A DNA stretch of 56,015 nt from positions 1 to 56,015 of the forward strand of contig NZ_BAFB01000202.1 of assembly GCF_000248075.1 (NCBI RefSeq), written 5' to 3'. Positions 1 to 7,636 of this stretch are shown piece after piece. A program made the translations under genes and the position numbers. Numbering within the stretch: position 1 is the stretch's first letter; the number at the start of each line of letters is the position of its first letter. The DNA is from Gordonia otitidis NBRC 100426 (lineage in GTDB: Bacteria > Actinomycetota > Actinomycetes > Mycobacteriales > Mycobacteriaceae). The notes below the pieces were generated by a model. That model made no database searches and had not been told where the DNA came from. It saw only the letters and a list, made by a program, of their open reading frames with translations.

Positions 1-2
1 GG

Positions 3-164
3 TCTTTCTTGGACCACCCCCGCGACAACCGGAACAACTGCACCATCACCCGATTTGCCTCAGCGACCGGACTCAGCGTTGTCGTCACTGCTCGCCTCCC
101 TCGTCAACTAAGGCCCTTGAATGCATTCCAGCGCCACCCGAAGCTTCCATCATCCAGGTACTAA
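3..164 (+). CDS. 3' end of a possible HTH-domain protein (partial)
   Basis: An open frame runs in from the left edge and stops at 162-164. Its first 35 codons read like the C-terminal end of a Cro/C1- or HigA-type helix-turn-helix domain: a short 'N-x-C-T-I-T-R-F-A-S-A-T-G-L' stretch followed by a hydrophobic strand. The start lies outside the window. It sits just upstream of an AT-rich palindrome that could be its operator. The assignment rests on a short stretch only. Confidence 0.3.
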   Translation, partial: SFLDHPRDNRNNCTITRFASATGLSVVVTARLPRQLRPLNAFQRHPKLPSSRY

Positions 165-190
165 ATACTAGTATCTAGTTTCTAGTACCT
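156..190. promoter_or_regulatory. AT-rich operator-like palindrome
   Basis: AGGTACTA at 156-163 is the exact inverse of TAGTACCT at 183-190, and the perfect 10-bp palindrome ATACTAGTAT (165-174) lies between them. The block is strikingly AT-rich for this DNA. It sits 20 bp before the GTG of a winged-helix gene (210). Position and symmetry suggest a repressor operator, probably for autoregulation. Confidence 0.5.
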
Positions 191-209
191 GATCAGCGGG
201 AGGCGCGCC

Positions 210-530
210 GTGGACGCGAGCGAGGTGAGTGAGCATCTGTTCGGCAGACGCTGCCGCCTACCCGTGTTTGCCTGGGTTGCCCAGAACCCGAAGGATCGCT
301 TCTTCCAAAGCGAAGTCGGGCTCTACGGCAGCGTGTCCCGCAGCAACGCCAACGACGAACTCAAACGCCTCCTTGCCCTCGGCATGCTGCGCGAAGATCG
401 GCCGGACGACAACCGGCGCGTCTACTACGACCGGCTGGACTCACCGCTGTGGGACATCGTCACCTCAGCCTCCGACACGGTTGGACTGCGATGGGCTGAC
501 GGCATAGTCGATCTCGGCCATCTCCGCTGA
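210..530 (+). CDS. small winged-helix DNA-binding protein
   Basis: A 106-residue protein starting at GTG 210, preceded by a GGGAGG ribosome site. Residues about 25-75 resemble an ArsR/MarR-like winged helix: a strand-turn segment, the recognition-helix stretch SRSNANDELKRLLALGML, then a basic wing (RPDDNRRVYYD). It likely represses transcription at the palindrome directly upstream (156-190). It lies next to a broken OLD nuclease gene but is not clearly in an operon with it. The family is inferred from shape only. Confidence 0.6.
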   Translation: MDASEVSEHLFGRRCRLPVFAWVAQNPKDRFFQSEVGLYGSVSRSNANDELKRLLALGMLREDRPDDNRRVYYDRLDSPLWDIVTSASDTVGLRWADGIVDLGHLR

Positions 531-815
531 CGGCCTGTTGCCCCACGCTCCTTGACGAAAGTGTTCGCCTCGGCCTCCGAGGACGACACCGCAACTGCAC
601 CCGCTACAAATGTGCGGCGATCATTATCCGGCGGGCTCGATCAGGCGCGCAGTCCGTTGTCGCCTCCGAGATCCTCTGACTGGTTTCAGCGCAGTCGGTT
701 ACGACGACACACATGGTCATGGCGTGCGCGAAGCCTCCGGTACCGCGTCGCACCCGACCGATACCCTGAAGGCGTTCGGGCCGATCCCGGACCGGACGAA
801 CGAGGGAGTGTCGCG
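531..815. other. intergenic region without a recognisable gene
   Basis: About 285 bp between the winged-helix gene and the nuclease start at 816. The nuclease frame is open upstream through this stretch, but the residues look random and no ribosome site supports an earlier start. No convincing terminator or promoter motif was seen. Confidence 0.4.
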
Positions 816-2420
816 ATGCGTGTGGAGTCAGCCACGGTCAGCAACTTTCGCTGCGTGATCGACAGCGGTCGATTTCAGGTAGAGCCAGACAAGACGATCC
901 TCGTTGGCATCAATGAGGCAGGCAAGACCGCACTACTGAAGGCACTCCAGCACGCGAGCCCCACCGATGACACCGCCGCCATTGATTGGCTGTTCGACGC
1001 ACCAGCGTCGATGGTTGACGACATCCGCAGAAAGAACTTGGACCCCGCTGCACTTGCTGTGGCTCGTGTGGTTATGCGACCGGAGGAAAAGGACCTAGCT
1101 GGTTTGAGCTTGCCCGACGGTTCCGATGACATCCGGTTCGTCATGACTGTGTGGATGAGCAACAAACGGACCTACACGGTGACTGGGCTCCCGGCCGCGC
1201 CGACCATTGGCGGGTCCGAGAAGACGATTCTCCGGCTCACCAGCGCGATGGCCAAGCAATCTGACGAGGAGGCCAAGCAGGTCGCCAAGGCCATTTTGGA
1301 CTGGAAGGACGCACAATCGTCAGACTCAGTGATCAGTGGCGATGTCGCGGCCGAACTCAAAAAGCACCTTGACGCCGCTCTGCCGTTATTTGCTGAGGGT
1401 TCCGCAGCCGAAACTCATTGGGATTCTCTGAGCGAAACTCTCAAGAAAGCGCTTGCACTCGACAAGATCGGCAAACACCTGCTGACCCAGGTACCACCTT
1501 TCGTCTACTACTCCTCCTACTTCGCTGTCCGTCCGCGTATCCACCTCAACCGCCTTGCAGAACGCGAGGCCTCCGGCGAGCTAGACATTGAGTACGACTT
1601 CGGCAACCTCCAACTCCTGAAGTTCCTAGGATTCACCGCCCGAGAGCTCTCGGACATGGCCTCGGAGGCGCCGGAGAAGGGCCACAACTACGAAAATGAC
1701 GTCAACGTCCAGAATCAGTACAGGGATGAACTGGCCGCTCACGAACGCCGCGTCACAGAACGCAAGAGAGCGCTTCAAACAGCCGGAGCCCGGCTGACTG
1801 AAGAGATTCGGCGAGTGTGGAACGACGACTCGCTGACTATCCGTCTGGATGTTGATGGTCAATATCTCCAAACCTTGGTCGAAGACGAGCTCGGCATCCC
1901 AGTCGAACTGGACCAACGGAGCGAAGGATTCCGATGGCTCGTTTCCTTTTTTGTCGTGTTCCACGCACAGGCGAGAGATGATCTGCGAGACGCGATTCTT
2001 CTGCTGGATGAGCCCGGGTTGAGTCTCCATGCGTTGAAACAGCAGGAGTTCCGCAAGACGGTCTCTCGACTCGCCGAGGGCAATCAAATCATCTACACGA
2101 CCCACTCCCCGTTCATGGTTGGGTCGGATGAACTCGATCTGGTACGAATCGTCGAAATGACCGAGCGAAAGACTGGAACGAAGGTTCACACTCGTCTCGC
2201 CGTCGATGATCCCAAGTCAATCTACCCACTCCAGGCGGCATTGGGCTACGACCTCGCGCAGAGCATGTTCACACATCGGAAGAACCTTGTTGTAGAAGGC
2301 GTGACAGACCTGCTCTATATCGAAGCGATGAACTCGGCACTAAAAGGACAGGAAGGAGCGACACTGGACGATGGAGTGGCGGTAGTGCCAGCAAGGTCGT
2401 GTACTACAGTACGATCCTGA
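816..2420 (+). pseudogene. OLD-family ATP-dependent endonuclease, N-terminal part (frameshifted)
   Basis: The start ATG 816 follows a GAGGGAG ribosome site and opens with the typical SMC/RecF-like beginning (VSNFRCV). The Walker A motif GINEAGKT lies about 30 residues in. Walker B (LLLDEPGLSLHA) and the H-loop (IIYTTHSPFM) are near the end, followed by the first TOPRIM motif (NLVVEGVTDLLYIEA). OLD proteins couple an ABC-type ATPase to a TOPRIM nuclease, and many act in anti-phage defence. The frame stops at 2420 after about seven aberrant residues. The conserved frame continues from about 2390 in the next entry, so a net one-base change near 2384-2392 splits the TOPRIM domain. The gene is inactive unless this is a sequencing error or recoding. 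Confidence 0.8.
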
Positions 2421-2836
2421 CCAGCCAGAACTTGACAGTGGCTGCCTTGTTGGACTCGGACGCCGCCGGCGATCGCGCAGCACAACAGGAAGCGCTCTGG
2501 CAGTTGCTGACCACCAAGCGAATCTTGCGAACCGGCGACCACGTCTCCGGCGTTCAGCGAGCCGAGATTGAAGACCTGTTTCGTGCAAGCCTAGGAGTCG
2601 TATCCAGAGACGAGTGCGGATGGGACAGCGTCTCCACCATTTCTAAACAATCACAGCGTCCGATCATGGAAATCCTGGCCGACGAACACACCGGTGTCTC
2701 GAAGTGGAAGCTTGCACGCGCCTTCGTCCGGTGGCTTGCGCTGAACGGCGTGGACGCGTTGACCGAGGGCGAACACCGAGCGTGGACCTCACTCGTTGCC
2801 GCCGCGAACAAGGCGCTCAATGTAGAACCACTTTAA
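2399..2836 (+). pseudogene. OLD-family nuclease, C-terminal TOPRIM part
   Basis: This continues the preceding ATPase in another frame and overlaps its end by 22 bp. It contains the TOPRIM DxD motif (ALLDSDAAGDRA) and a helical C-terminus. Upstream codons in this frame (ASKVVYYS) match what should follow GVAVVP in the first part, so the two were one gene. A GTG at 2399 could in principle start a free fragment, but no ribosome site is visible. No UvrD-like partner of a Gabija system is nearby. Confidence 0.75.
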
Positions 2837-2862
2837 TCGTCGAACCCTGAGCACTGAAGGAG

Positions 2863-2934
2863 TGGAGACTAGGGGATTCGAACCCCTGACCCTCGCCTTG
2901 CAAAGGCGATGCTCTACCACTAAAACAGACTGGC
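2863..2934 (-). tRNA. degraded tRNA-Ala(TGC)-like gene
   Basis: Reading the minus strand, the 3' two thirds are an excellent tRNA. The D-loop is AGTGGTA with GAGC. A perfect 5-bp anticodon stem (TCGCC/GGCGA) encloses loop TTTGCAA, giving anticodon TGC (Ala). A perfect T-arm (AGGGG/CCCCT) has loop TTCGAAT, and the 3' acceptor strand is AGTCTCC plus A. The 5' acceptor strand does not pair with it and the D-stem is weak. The first 13 nt therefore seem replaced, which is typical of a tRNA 3'-end fragment left by or used for site-specific integration. The CRISPR array begins 9 bp beyond its 5' end. Confidence 0.6.
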
Positions 2935-2943
2935 GATCATGCA

Positions 2944-3348
2944 GTCGCGGATTTGACGCCTCCGCGCTGGCGTTGACACAGGCCCGGTCTCCGAAAACCG
3001 GGCCTCGCTAGGTCTCCCAGTCGCGGATTTGACGCCTCCGCGCTGGCGTTGACACCTCGCATCGTGTGGGCTTCTCAGTCAAGACCAGAGAGTCGCGGAT
3101 TTGACGCCTCCGCGCTGGCGTTGACACGTCCGGTCCACCTCCGAAGAGCGCAGGGTACCAAAGCGTCGCGGATTTGACGCCTCCGCGCTGGCGTTGACAC
3201 TCCACCAGCAAATCGAGTCGAGTCGAATCAGACATGTGTCGCGGATTTGACGCCTCCGCGCTGGCGTTGACACCTGTGACACCGACAGTGTGTCACCACT
3301 CGGCGCCAGCCTGTCGCGGATTTGACGCCTCCGCGCTGGCGTTGACAC
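2944..3348. CRISPR. CRISPR array, 6 identical 36-bp repeats, 5 spacers (type V-M)
   Basis: Repeats start at 2944, 3020, 3092, 3165, 3238 and 3313. All six are identical, begin GTCGCGGATTTG and end GCGTTGACAC on the plus strand. Each contains a potential hairpin (ACGCC, 8-nt loop, GGCGT). Spacers are 40, 36, 37, 37 and 39 bp. The array lies 142 bp beyond the cas12m stop. Two spacers contain perfect inverted repeats (2980-3005 and 3276-3296). The left end abuts a tRNA remnant with only 9 bp between, so a leader there is unlikely. Transcription from the 3349-3490 side (minus strand, same direction as cas12m) is more plausible but unproven. Confidence 0.95.
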
Positions 3349-3490
3349 GGCTTGCTGGATCCGTGGGTGTTGACCTGCGTGTTTGTGGGCTTGTGCGAGC
3401 GGTGGTGTGTGTGGAGTTGTCAATGTTCGCGGCGCAGTTGAGTGTACGCCGAAAGATGGCTGTGACCTGGGTGCGAGCGGTGTCTAGGGT
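3349..3490. promoter_or_regulatory. candidate CRISPR leader
   Basis: 142 bp between the last repeat and the cas12m stop codon, unusually rich in G and T on the plus strand. It has no gene. A TTGACA-like hexamer occurs on the minus strand facing the array but lacks a good -10. It is the only side of the array with room for a leader. Confidence 0.35.
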
Positions 3491-5314
3491 TCAGTTGCTG
3501 GTTGCAGCGCTCGCACGTTGCAGCATCAGGATGGTGGCCGACAGGTCGGTGTCGTAGGTGCGGCCACAGCCATCACACAACACCGGCTGCATCAGGTAGC
3601 GGTCGTCGGCGGGGTTTTCGTGACCGCACGCGGCGTGAACACGGCTCAGCCCGGTGTGCGACACGGTGGTGGTGGGTACCTCGTCGCGGGTGGCGGCGGC
3701 GACGATTGCTGCGCGAAGCATGCCGGGCGCGGCGATCGCACGCCGTCGGGCGATCTGCCGGTCGACGTCGGTGAGGAGTTCGGAATGCTTGGCGGTGCCT
3801 GCTATCTGTGCGATGTCGGAGTCGTCGACGACGATGCGGCCGGCGACGCCCGCAAAGTAGGCGGCGACCTGGCGGTGAAGGTCGGTGCGATGCCGGAGTG
3901 CCCGACCCCGGCCGTGCTCACTTTCGAGCCACAGTTTTTTGTCGGCTCGTCGCCACGCCTCAAGTGTTTCGGCGATGTCGGCACCTTCCGGTGGTGGGGT
4001 ATCTCGCCACTGCAGGGCCAGCCAGGCGAATCGGCGGGGCGCTTTCCACCGTTGCACGCTGGCCGCGGTGATGGGGTCACCGTCGTAGGGGTGTGGTTGT
4101 GGGCCGTGTTCGGTGAGCCAGGCGACGAGGGTGTCGCGGATGGAGTCGACGGCAAGGTCGCGGTGTGATGCGACGGTCGCGTGATGGTGGACGCGTTGCT
4201 CGATGCGGTGGGGCACAACGATGGACCCGACGGTGCGTTCAGCAGACTGTGTGGTGATCACCCCACGGAGTGTTTCGGGGATGTCGAGTGGTTCTGTCGA
4301 CCGCCAGGTAGCGACGACGGTGCCGTGGTCGCTGCTACGCCACCCGAGGTGCACGGCAATGGTGGGTCCTTCATCGACCTCACCTTGGTCGGGGATTTTC
4401 GCTGTAATGCCGATGGTGGCGCGCAGGTCGGCGCCTTCGCGGCGCACCGTCAGTTGGGCGGCGGTGATGTCGGCGTCAGCGGGAAGCATCCGATGTTGCT
4501 GCACTGGAACGTCAATCCACTCAGACGTTTTGGTGCCGTCAGGGTTTCGGGACGAACCGCAGCGCATACGGATCACTACCCGCCCGGCCTTGCGGCGGCT
4601 CGCCCGATCCATCGTGTCCCACACATCTGGGTTCACCCACGGCACGATGAGACTGCTCCGCCATTTGCCGGTGTCGGCGTCAGCGATGATCGCTGGTGTG
4701 CGGGCAGGGTCGGTTGCTTGGCGCTGCAGTTGGACACTGATTGTGCCGGTGCCATCCCACCGGTGATGTCGAAGCTGCGCTGCACGGCCTTGTTTGCGGT
4801 GTGCAGCAATACGCTTCACCGCTGTTTTGTGATGGTCCAGCACGGCGTTGAAGGTGGCCCAATACAGCAGGCCGTCGGTGCAGTAGTCGCGGTACAGCTG
4901 TTTCTGCGCGGCGTAACGCTCATCGGAAATGGTGCGCAGACGTTCGGTAGCCTCATCTCGCACGCTGGCGATCGCCTCCCGACGGGAGGCCTTGGCTGCC
5001 TTGAGTTGGGCGCGTGTTTCCGCGAGTTGCGCCACTGCAGGATGTGAGGGCCGTTTGGTGCGCTGCCGCGACTTCTCTTCCTTCACGGTTGAGGCGAGCT
5101 CGGATGCACGCTCGTCAAGCTCGGCAACCTGCGCCTCGAGTGCGGCGACAGCCGGATACGACGACCACACCGCCTTCACCGCATCCTCGTACTCGTACTC
5201 CAAGGTGACCAGATCTTCACGGAGATCGTGGGCGAGGCGCAATTGCTGGGTCAGCTGGTCAGGCATCTGCCACTTGTAGTGCACTCCCGCGGTTTGCACA
5301 GTCACTCGCGTCAC
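3491..5314 (-). CDS. cas12m: Cas12m (C2c4) type V-M CRISPR effector
   Basis: A 607-residue protein from GTG 5314 (GGAG site 7 nt upstream). The opening VQTAGVHYKWQMP, the central YWATFNAVLDHHKTAVKRIAA and the ending CGHENPADDRYL...CDGCGRTYDTD closely resemble Mycolicibacterium mucogenicum Cas12m as I recall it. A long helical region (about 25-180) precedes a TnpB-like RuvC/zinc-ribbon half. At RuvC-I the catalytic aspartate is histidine (H322 in AVHLGWRSS); RuvC-II has D497 and RuvC-III D588/D590. Zinc ligands are C563/H565 and C580/C583. Studied Cas12m proteins bind crRNA-matched DNA beside a short T-rich PAM without cutting and block transcription. The histidine fits such a non-cleaving role. 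The promoter belongs to the element-wide class. Confidence 0.95.
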   Translation of the reverse strand: MTRVTVQTAGVHYKWQMPDQLTQQLRLAHDLREDLVTLEYEYEDAVKAVWSSYPAVAALEAQVAELDERASELASTVKEEKSRQRTKRPSHPAVAQLAETRAQLKAAKASRREAIASVRDEATERLRTISDERYAAQKQLYRDYCTDGLLYWATFNAVLDHHKTAVKRIAAHRKQGRAAQLRHHRWDGTGTISVQLQRQATDPARTPAIIADADTGKWRSSLIVPWVNPDVWDTMDRASRRKAGRVVIRMRCGSSRNPDGTKTSEWIDVPVQQHRMLPADADITAAQLTVRREGADLRATIGITAKIPDQGEVDEGPTIAVHLGWRSSDHGTVVATWRSTEPLDIPETLRGVITTQSAERTVGSIVVPHRIEQRVHHHATVASHRDLAVDSIRDTLVAWLTEHGPQPHPYDGDPITAASVQRWKAPRRFAWLALQWRDTPPPEGADIAETLEAWRRADKKLWLESEHGRGRALRHRTDLHRQVAAYFAGVAGRIVVDDSDIAQIAGTAKHSELLTDVDRQIARRRAIAAPGMLRAAIVAAATRDEVPTTTVSHTGLSRVHAACGHENPADDRYLMQPVLCDGCGRTYDTDLSATILMLQRASAATSN

Positions 5315-5346
5315 GGTTCTACTCCCTCGCTGATTGCGTTGAAAGC

Positions 5347-5378
5347 AGATTAACTTGCACGTTGACCGTGCTGCGGCA
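5347..5378 (-). promoter_or_regulatory. cas12m promoter of the TGCCGC-N18 class
   Basis: On the minus strand TGCCGCAG (5378-5371) is followed after exactly 18 nt by TAATCT (5352-5347). Initiation would fall near 5340, giving a leader of about 26 nt before GTG 5314. This is the reference member linking the CRISPR effector to the promoter class found at more than 30 other sites. The octamer covers roughly -38 to -31, where a -35 element or sigma-associated activator would bind. Confidence 0.75.
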
Positions 5379-5501
5379 TCACGAATCCGGGGGTGAACAT
5401 TGCTGCCGTGCAGCAGACATAGACCCGAACAGTCGGTGCTGGTGAAACCGGCTTTGTAGGGTGCTTTCATCAATGTTCGCGACAGAGTTTCGAGGTCACC
5501 G

Positions 5502-5885
5502 ATGTCTGCTCCCGGCCCAACCCGCTGCGAGACCGCGGCTGTACATGATGCGCTCGTCGGCCGCCGATACAGGCCGGTCAACGAAGCATGCGTGCAGCGC
5601 GACGTCGCGTCCGCGTTGGATGCTGCGGGACTATCGGCGCAAGCCGAGTATCGGTTGACCAGACACGACCGCCCCGACTTCCTCGTGTGTGGTCAGATCG
5701 CGGTGGAAGTGAAGATTCGCGGGAGTAGGAACGACACGTTGCGGCAGCTCGCCCGCTACGCCCACCATCCTGACGTGGTGGCGGTGGTGTTGGCGACGAC
5801 ATCGCGGCGGCTCGCTACGCAGATGCCGACAAGCCTGTCCGGCAAACCGCTGCAGGTGACAGTGTTGCCGGGGGTGCTGCTATGA
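5502..5885 (+). CDS. PD-(D/E)XK nuclease-like protein
   Basis: 127 residues; ATG 5502 follows a GAGGT site. The core, at about residues 55-75, reads R-H-D-R-P-D-F-L-V ... I-A-V-E-V-K-I-R-G. This is the PD-(D/E)XK pattern (D, then ExK) seen in Holliday-resolvase-like, VRR-NUC and Mrr-type nucleases. It is much shorter than most of these and may be a minimal nuclease. Its stop overlaps the start of the SNF2 helicase (ATGA at 5882), so the two are translationally coupled. The gene is divergent from cas12m, with 187 bp between them. Activity is inferred from the motif only. Confidence 0.7.
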   Translation: MSAPGPTRCETAAVHDALVGRRYRPVNEACVQRDVASALDAAGLSAQAEYRLTRHDRPDFLVCGQIAVEVKIRGSRNDTLRQLARYAHHPDVVAVVLATTSRRLATQMPTSLSGKPLQVTVLPGVLL

Positions 5886-7636
5886 CAGGTGGTCACACGT
5901 TCGGTGATCTGCGGCTCGACAGTGTCGGCGGAGTGAAGGTGTGGGTGCTCGATGTCGAACCCGACGCCGCTATCGACGCGAAACGCAATCTGCGGCAGGC
6001 CAAGCAAACAGCAGCCGGCCCGATCTGTGTGGATGCGACCGACGACGCCGCCCGCACCATCGACTGGCTGATGATGCGGTGGCCGTTGCAGATGACGGCG
6101 CAGGATCGGCGACAGTTGCGGAAACAGGTGCGTGCGCACAAGGCTCGCGAACAACGAATCCTCGACTTGTTGGCGACCAGCACCAGCTCACAGGTGGCGG
6201 CCGTCGATGAGGGGCAGCTGCTGGCGTTGGGTGACGATATCGAGCTACGCGGCTACCAGCAGTTGGCGCGCGATCTGATCTTCACATCCGGCCGAATTTT
6301 GCTCGCAGATGAACTTGGGCTTGGGAAGACGATTGAATGCCTGGCCGTCCTGGCGGATTCGCGTCGCAGACCAGCGTTGGCGGTGACGCTGACAAATCTG
6401 CCGCCACAGTGGGCGCGAGAGGCACGTAAAGTGTTCCCGGACCTGCGAATACATATCGCCAAAAAGGGCTCGCCGTACGATCTGCGTGACGAGAGCGGCA
6501 ACGAACCCGACCTCATCATCATGAACTATGCGAAACTGGCCGGCTGGCAGCATCACTTGGCAGGCAAGGTGCGCACAGTGTTCTTCGACGAAGTGCAGGA
6601 ACTGAGACGACCGGGCACCGATAAATACACTGCTGCGCAACACATATCGGCGAAAGCTGGCACTGTTGTGGGGGCGTCAGCGACACCGATCATGAACTAC
6701 AGCGGCGGCGAGTGTTTCGCAATCATGGATGCAATCGCGCCTGGCTGCTTGGGGTCCGATGTCGAGTTCGGAAGAGAGTGGTGCTCCAACGCCACGTACG
6801 GCGTCGGCAGGCATTCGACAATCAACGATCATGCCGCACTGCGGTCCAGACTCATCCGCCGCGGCCTGTGGCTGCGGCGCACCCGCCAAGAAGTCGGAAT
6901 CGAACTACCGCCCATACGTGCTGTCGAACAGTACGTGCCCGCCGACCCGAACATCATCCGCGACGCCGAAAACGCAGTCGCAGAAGTGGCTCGAATCATT
7001 CTGTCCGACACCGCGAGCCGCCAAGACCGATGGGTGGCTGCCGGCGATCTCGAATGGCAGATGAGGCAAGCAACCGGAATCGCAAAGGCGCCCTTCGTGG
7101 CCGCGTTCGTAGAACTGCTGATGGAAAGCGAAGAACGTGTCGTCGTGTTCGCGTGGCATCGACAAGTCCACGAGATCCTGATGGCGGCCCTCGCCAAGTT
7201 CAATCCCATGCTGTACACGGGCACCGAATCAGTGACGCAGAAGGAACGCGCTGTCGCCGCATTCACCTCCGGCAACTCCCGAATCCTGATCATGTCTCTG
7301 CGCTCCGGTGCGGGCCTCGACGGACTACAAGCCGTCGCCAACGTGTGCGTCTTCGCCGAACTGGACTGGTCTGCTGGCATCCACAAGCAGTGCATCGGAC
7401 GGCTGGGGCGACCAGGTCAAACACAGTCGACGCTAGCGTATTTCGCCGTCACCGACTCCGGCTCCGATCCCATCGTCCTTGACGTCAACAACGTCAAAGC
7501 GCTCGACGCGGAACTACTCGTCAACCCTTCCGAAGACGCACCCGATGACGCACCCGAGGTCGACGCCGACCGTATCGCCGCACTCGCCCGCACCGTACTT
7601 AACTCGGGCCGCACACTAGTTCAGAAGGCCAGTTAG
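5882..7636 (+). CDS. SNF2-family helicase/ATPase
   Basis: 584 residues. The N-terminal 120 residues have no recognised domain. Then come helicase motif I DELGLGKT (about 143-150), a Walker B variant DEVQ, motif III ASATP, and C-terminal RecA-lobe motifs SLRSGAGLDGLQ and QCIGRLGRPGQ. These are typical of small SNF2 proteins that translocate on double-stranded DNA. It overlaps the PD-(D/E)XK gene by four bases and is followed directly by 7637. A nuclease plus SNF2 pair occurs both in phage replication modules and in defence islands; the sequence does not decide between them. Confidence 0.85.
   Translation: MTGGHTFGDLRLDSVGGVKVWVLDVEPDAAIDAKRNLRQAKQTAAGPICVDATDDAARTIDWLMMRWPLQMTAQDRRQLRKQVRAHKAREQRILDLLATSTSSQVAAVDEGQLLALGDDIELRGYQQLARDLIFTSGRILLADELGLGKTIECLAVLADSRRRPALAVTLTNLPPQWAREARKVFPDLRIHIAKKGSPYDLRDESGNEPDLIIMNYAKLAGWQHHLAGKVRTVFFDEVQELRRPGTDKYTAAQHISAKAGTVVGASATPIMNYSGGECFAIMDAIAPGCLGSDVEFGREWCSNATYGVGRHSTINDHAALRSRLIRRGLWLRRTRQEVGIELPPIRAVEQYVPADPNIIRDAENAVAEVARIILSDTASRQDRWVAAGDLEWQMRQATGIAKAPFVAAFVELLMESEERVVVFAWHRQVHEILMAALAKFNPMLYTGTESVTQKERAVAAFTSGNSRILIMSLRSGAGLDGLQAVANVCVFAELDWSAGIHKQCIGRLGRPGQTQSTLAYFAVTDSGSDPIVLDVNNVKALDAELLVNPSEDAPDDAPEVDADRIAALARTVLNSGRTLVQKAS

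Noticed and set aside
3008..3423. Minus-strand open frames encoding a repeated ARRRQIRD peptide
   Set aside because: They are translations of the CRISPR repeats; regular 36-bp identical repeats with unique spacers explain them.
4181..5047. Plus-strand frames opposite cas12m
   Set aside because: Shadows of the well-supported Cas12m coding sequence; no ribosome sites.
5429..5470. TGCCGTGC on the plus strand as promoter for the 5502 operon
   Set aside because: Two mismatches, weak CAGTCG hexamer, and more than 30 nt from the start; an unidentified promoter is as likely.
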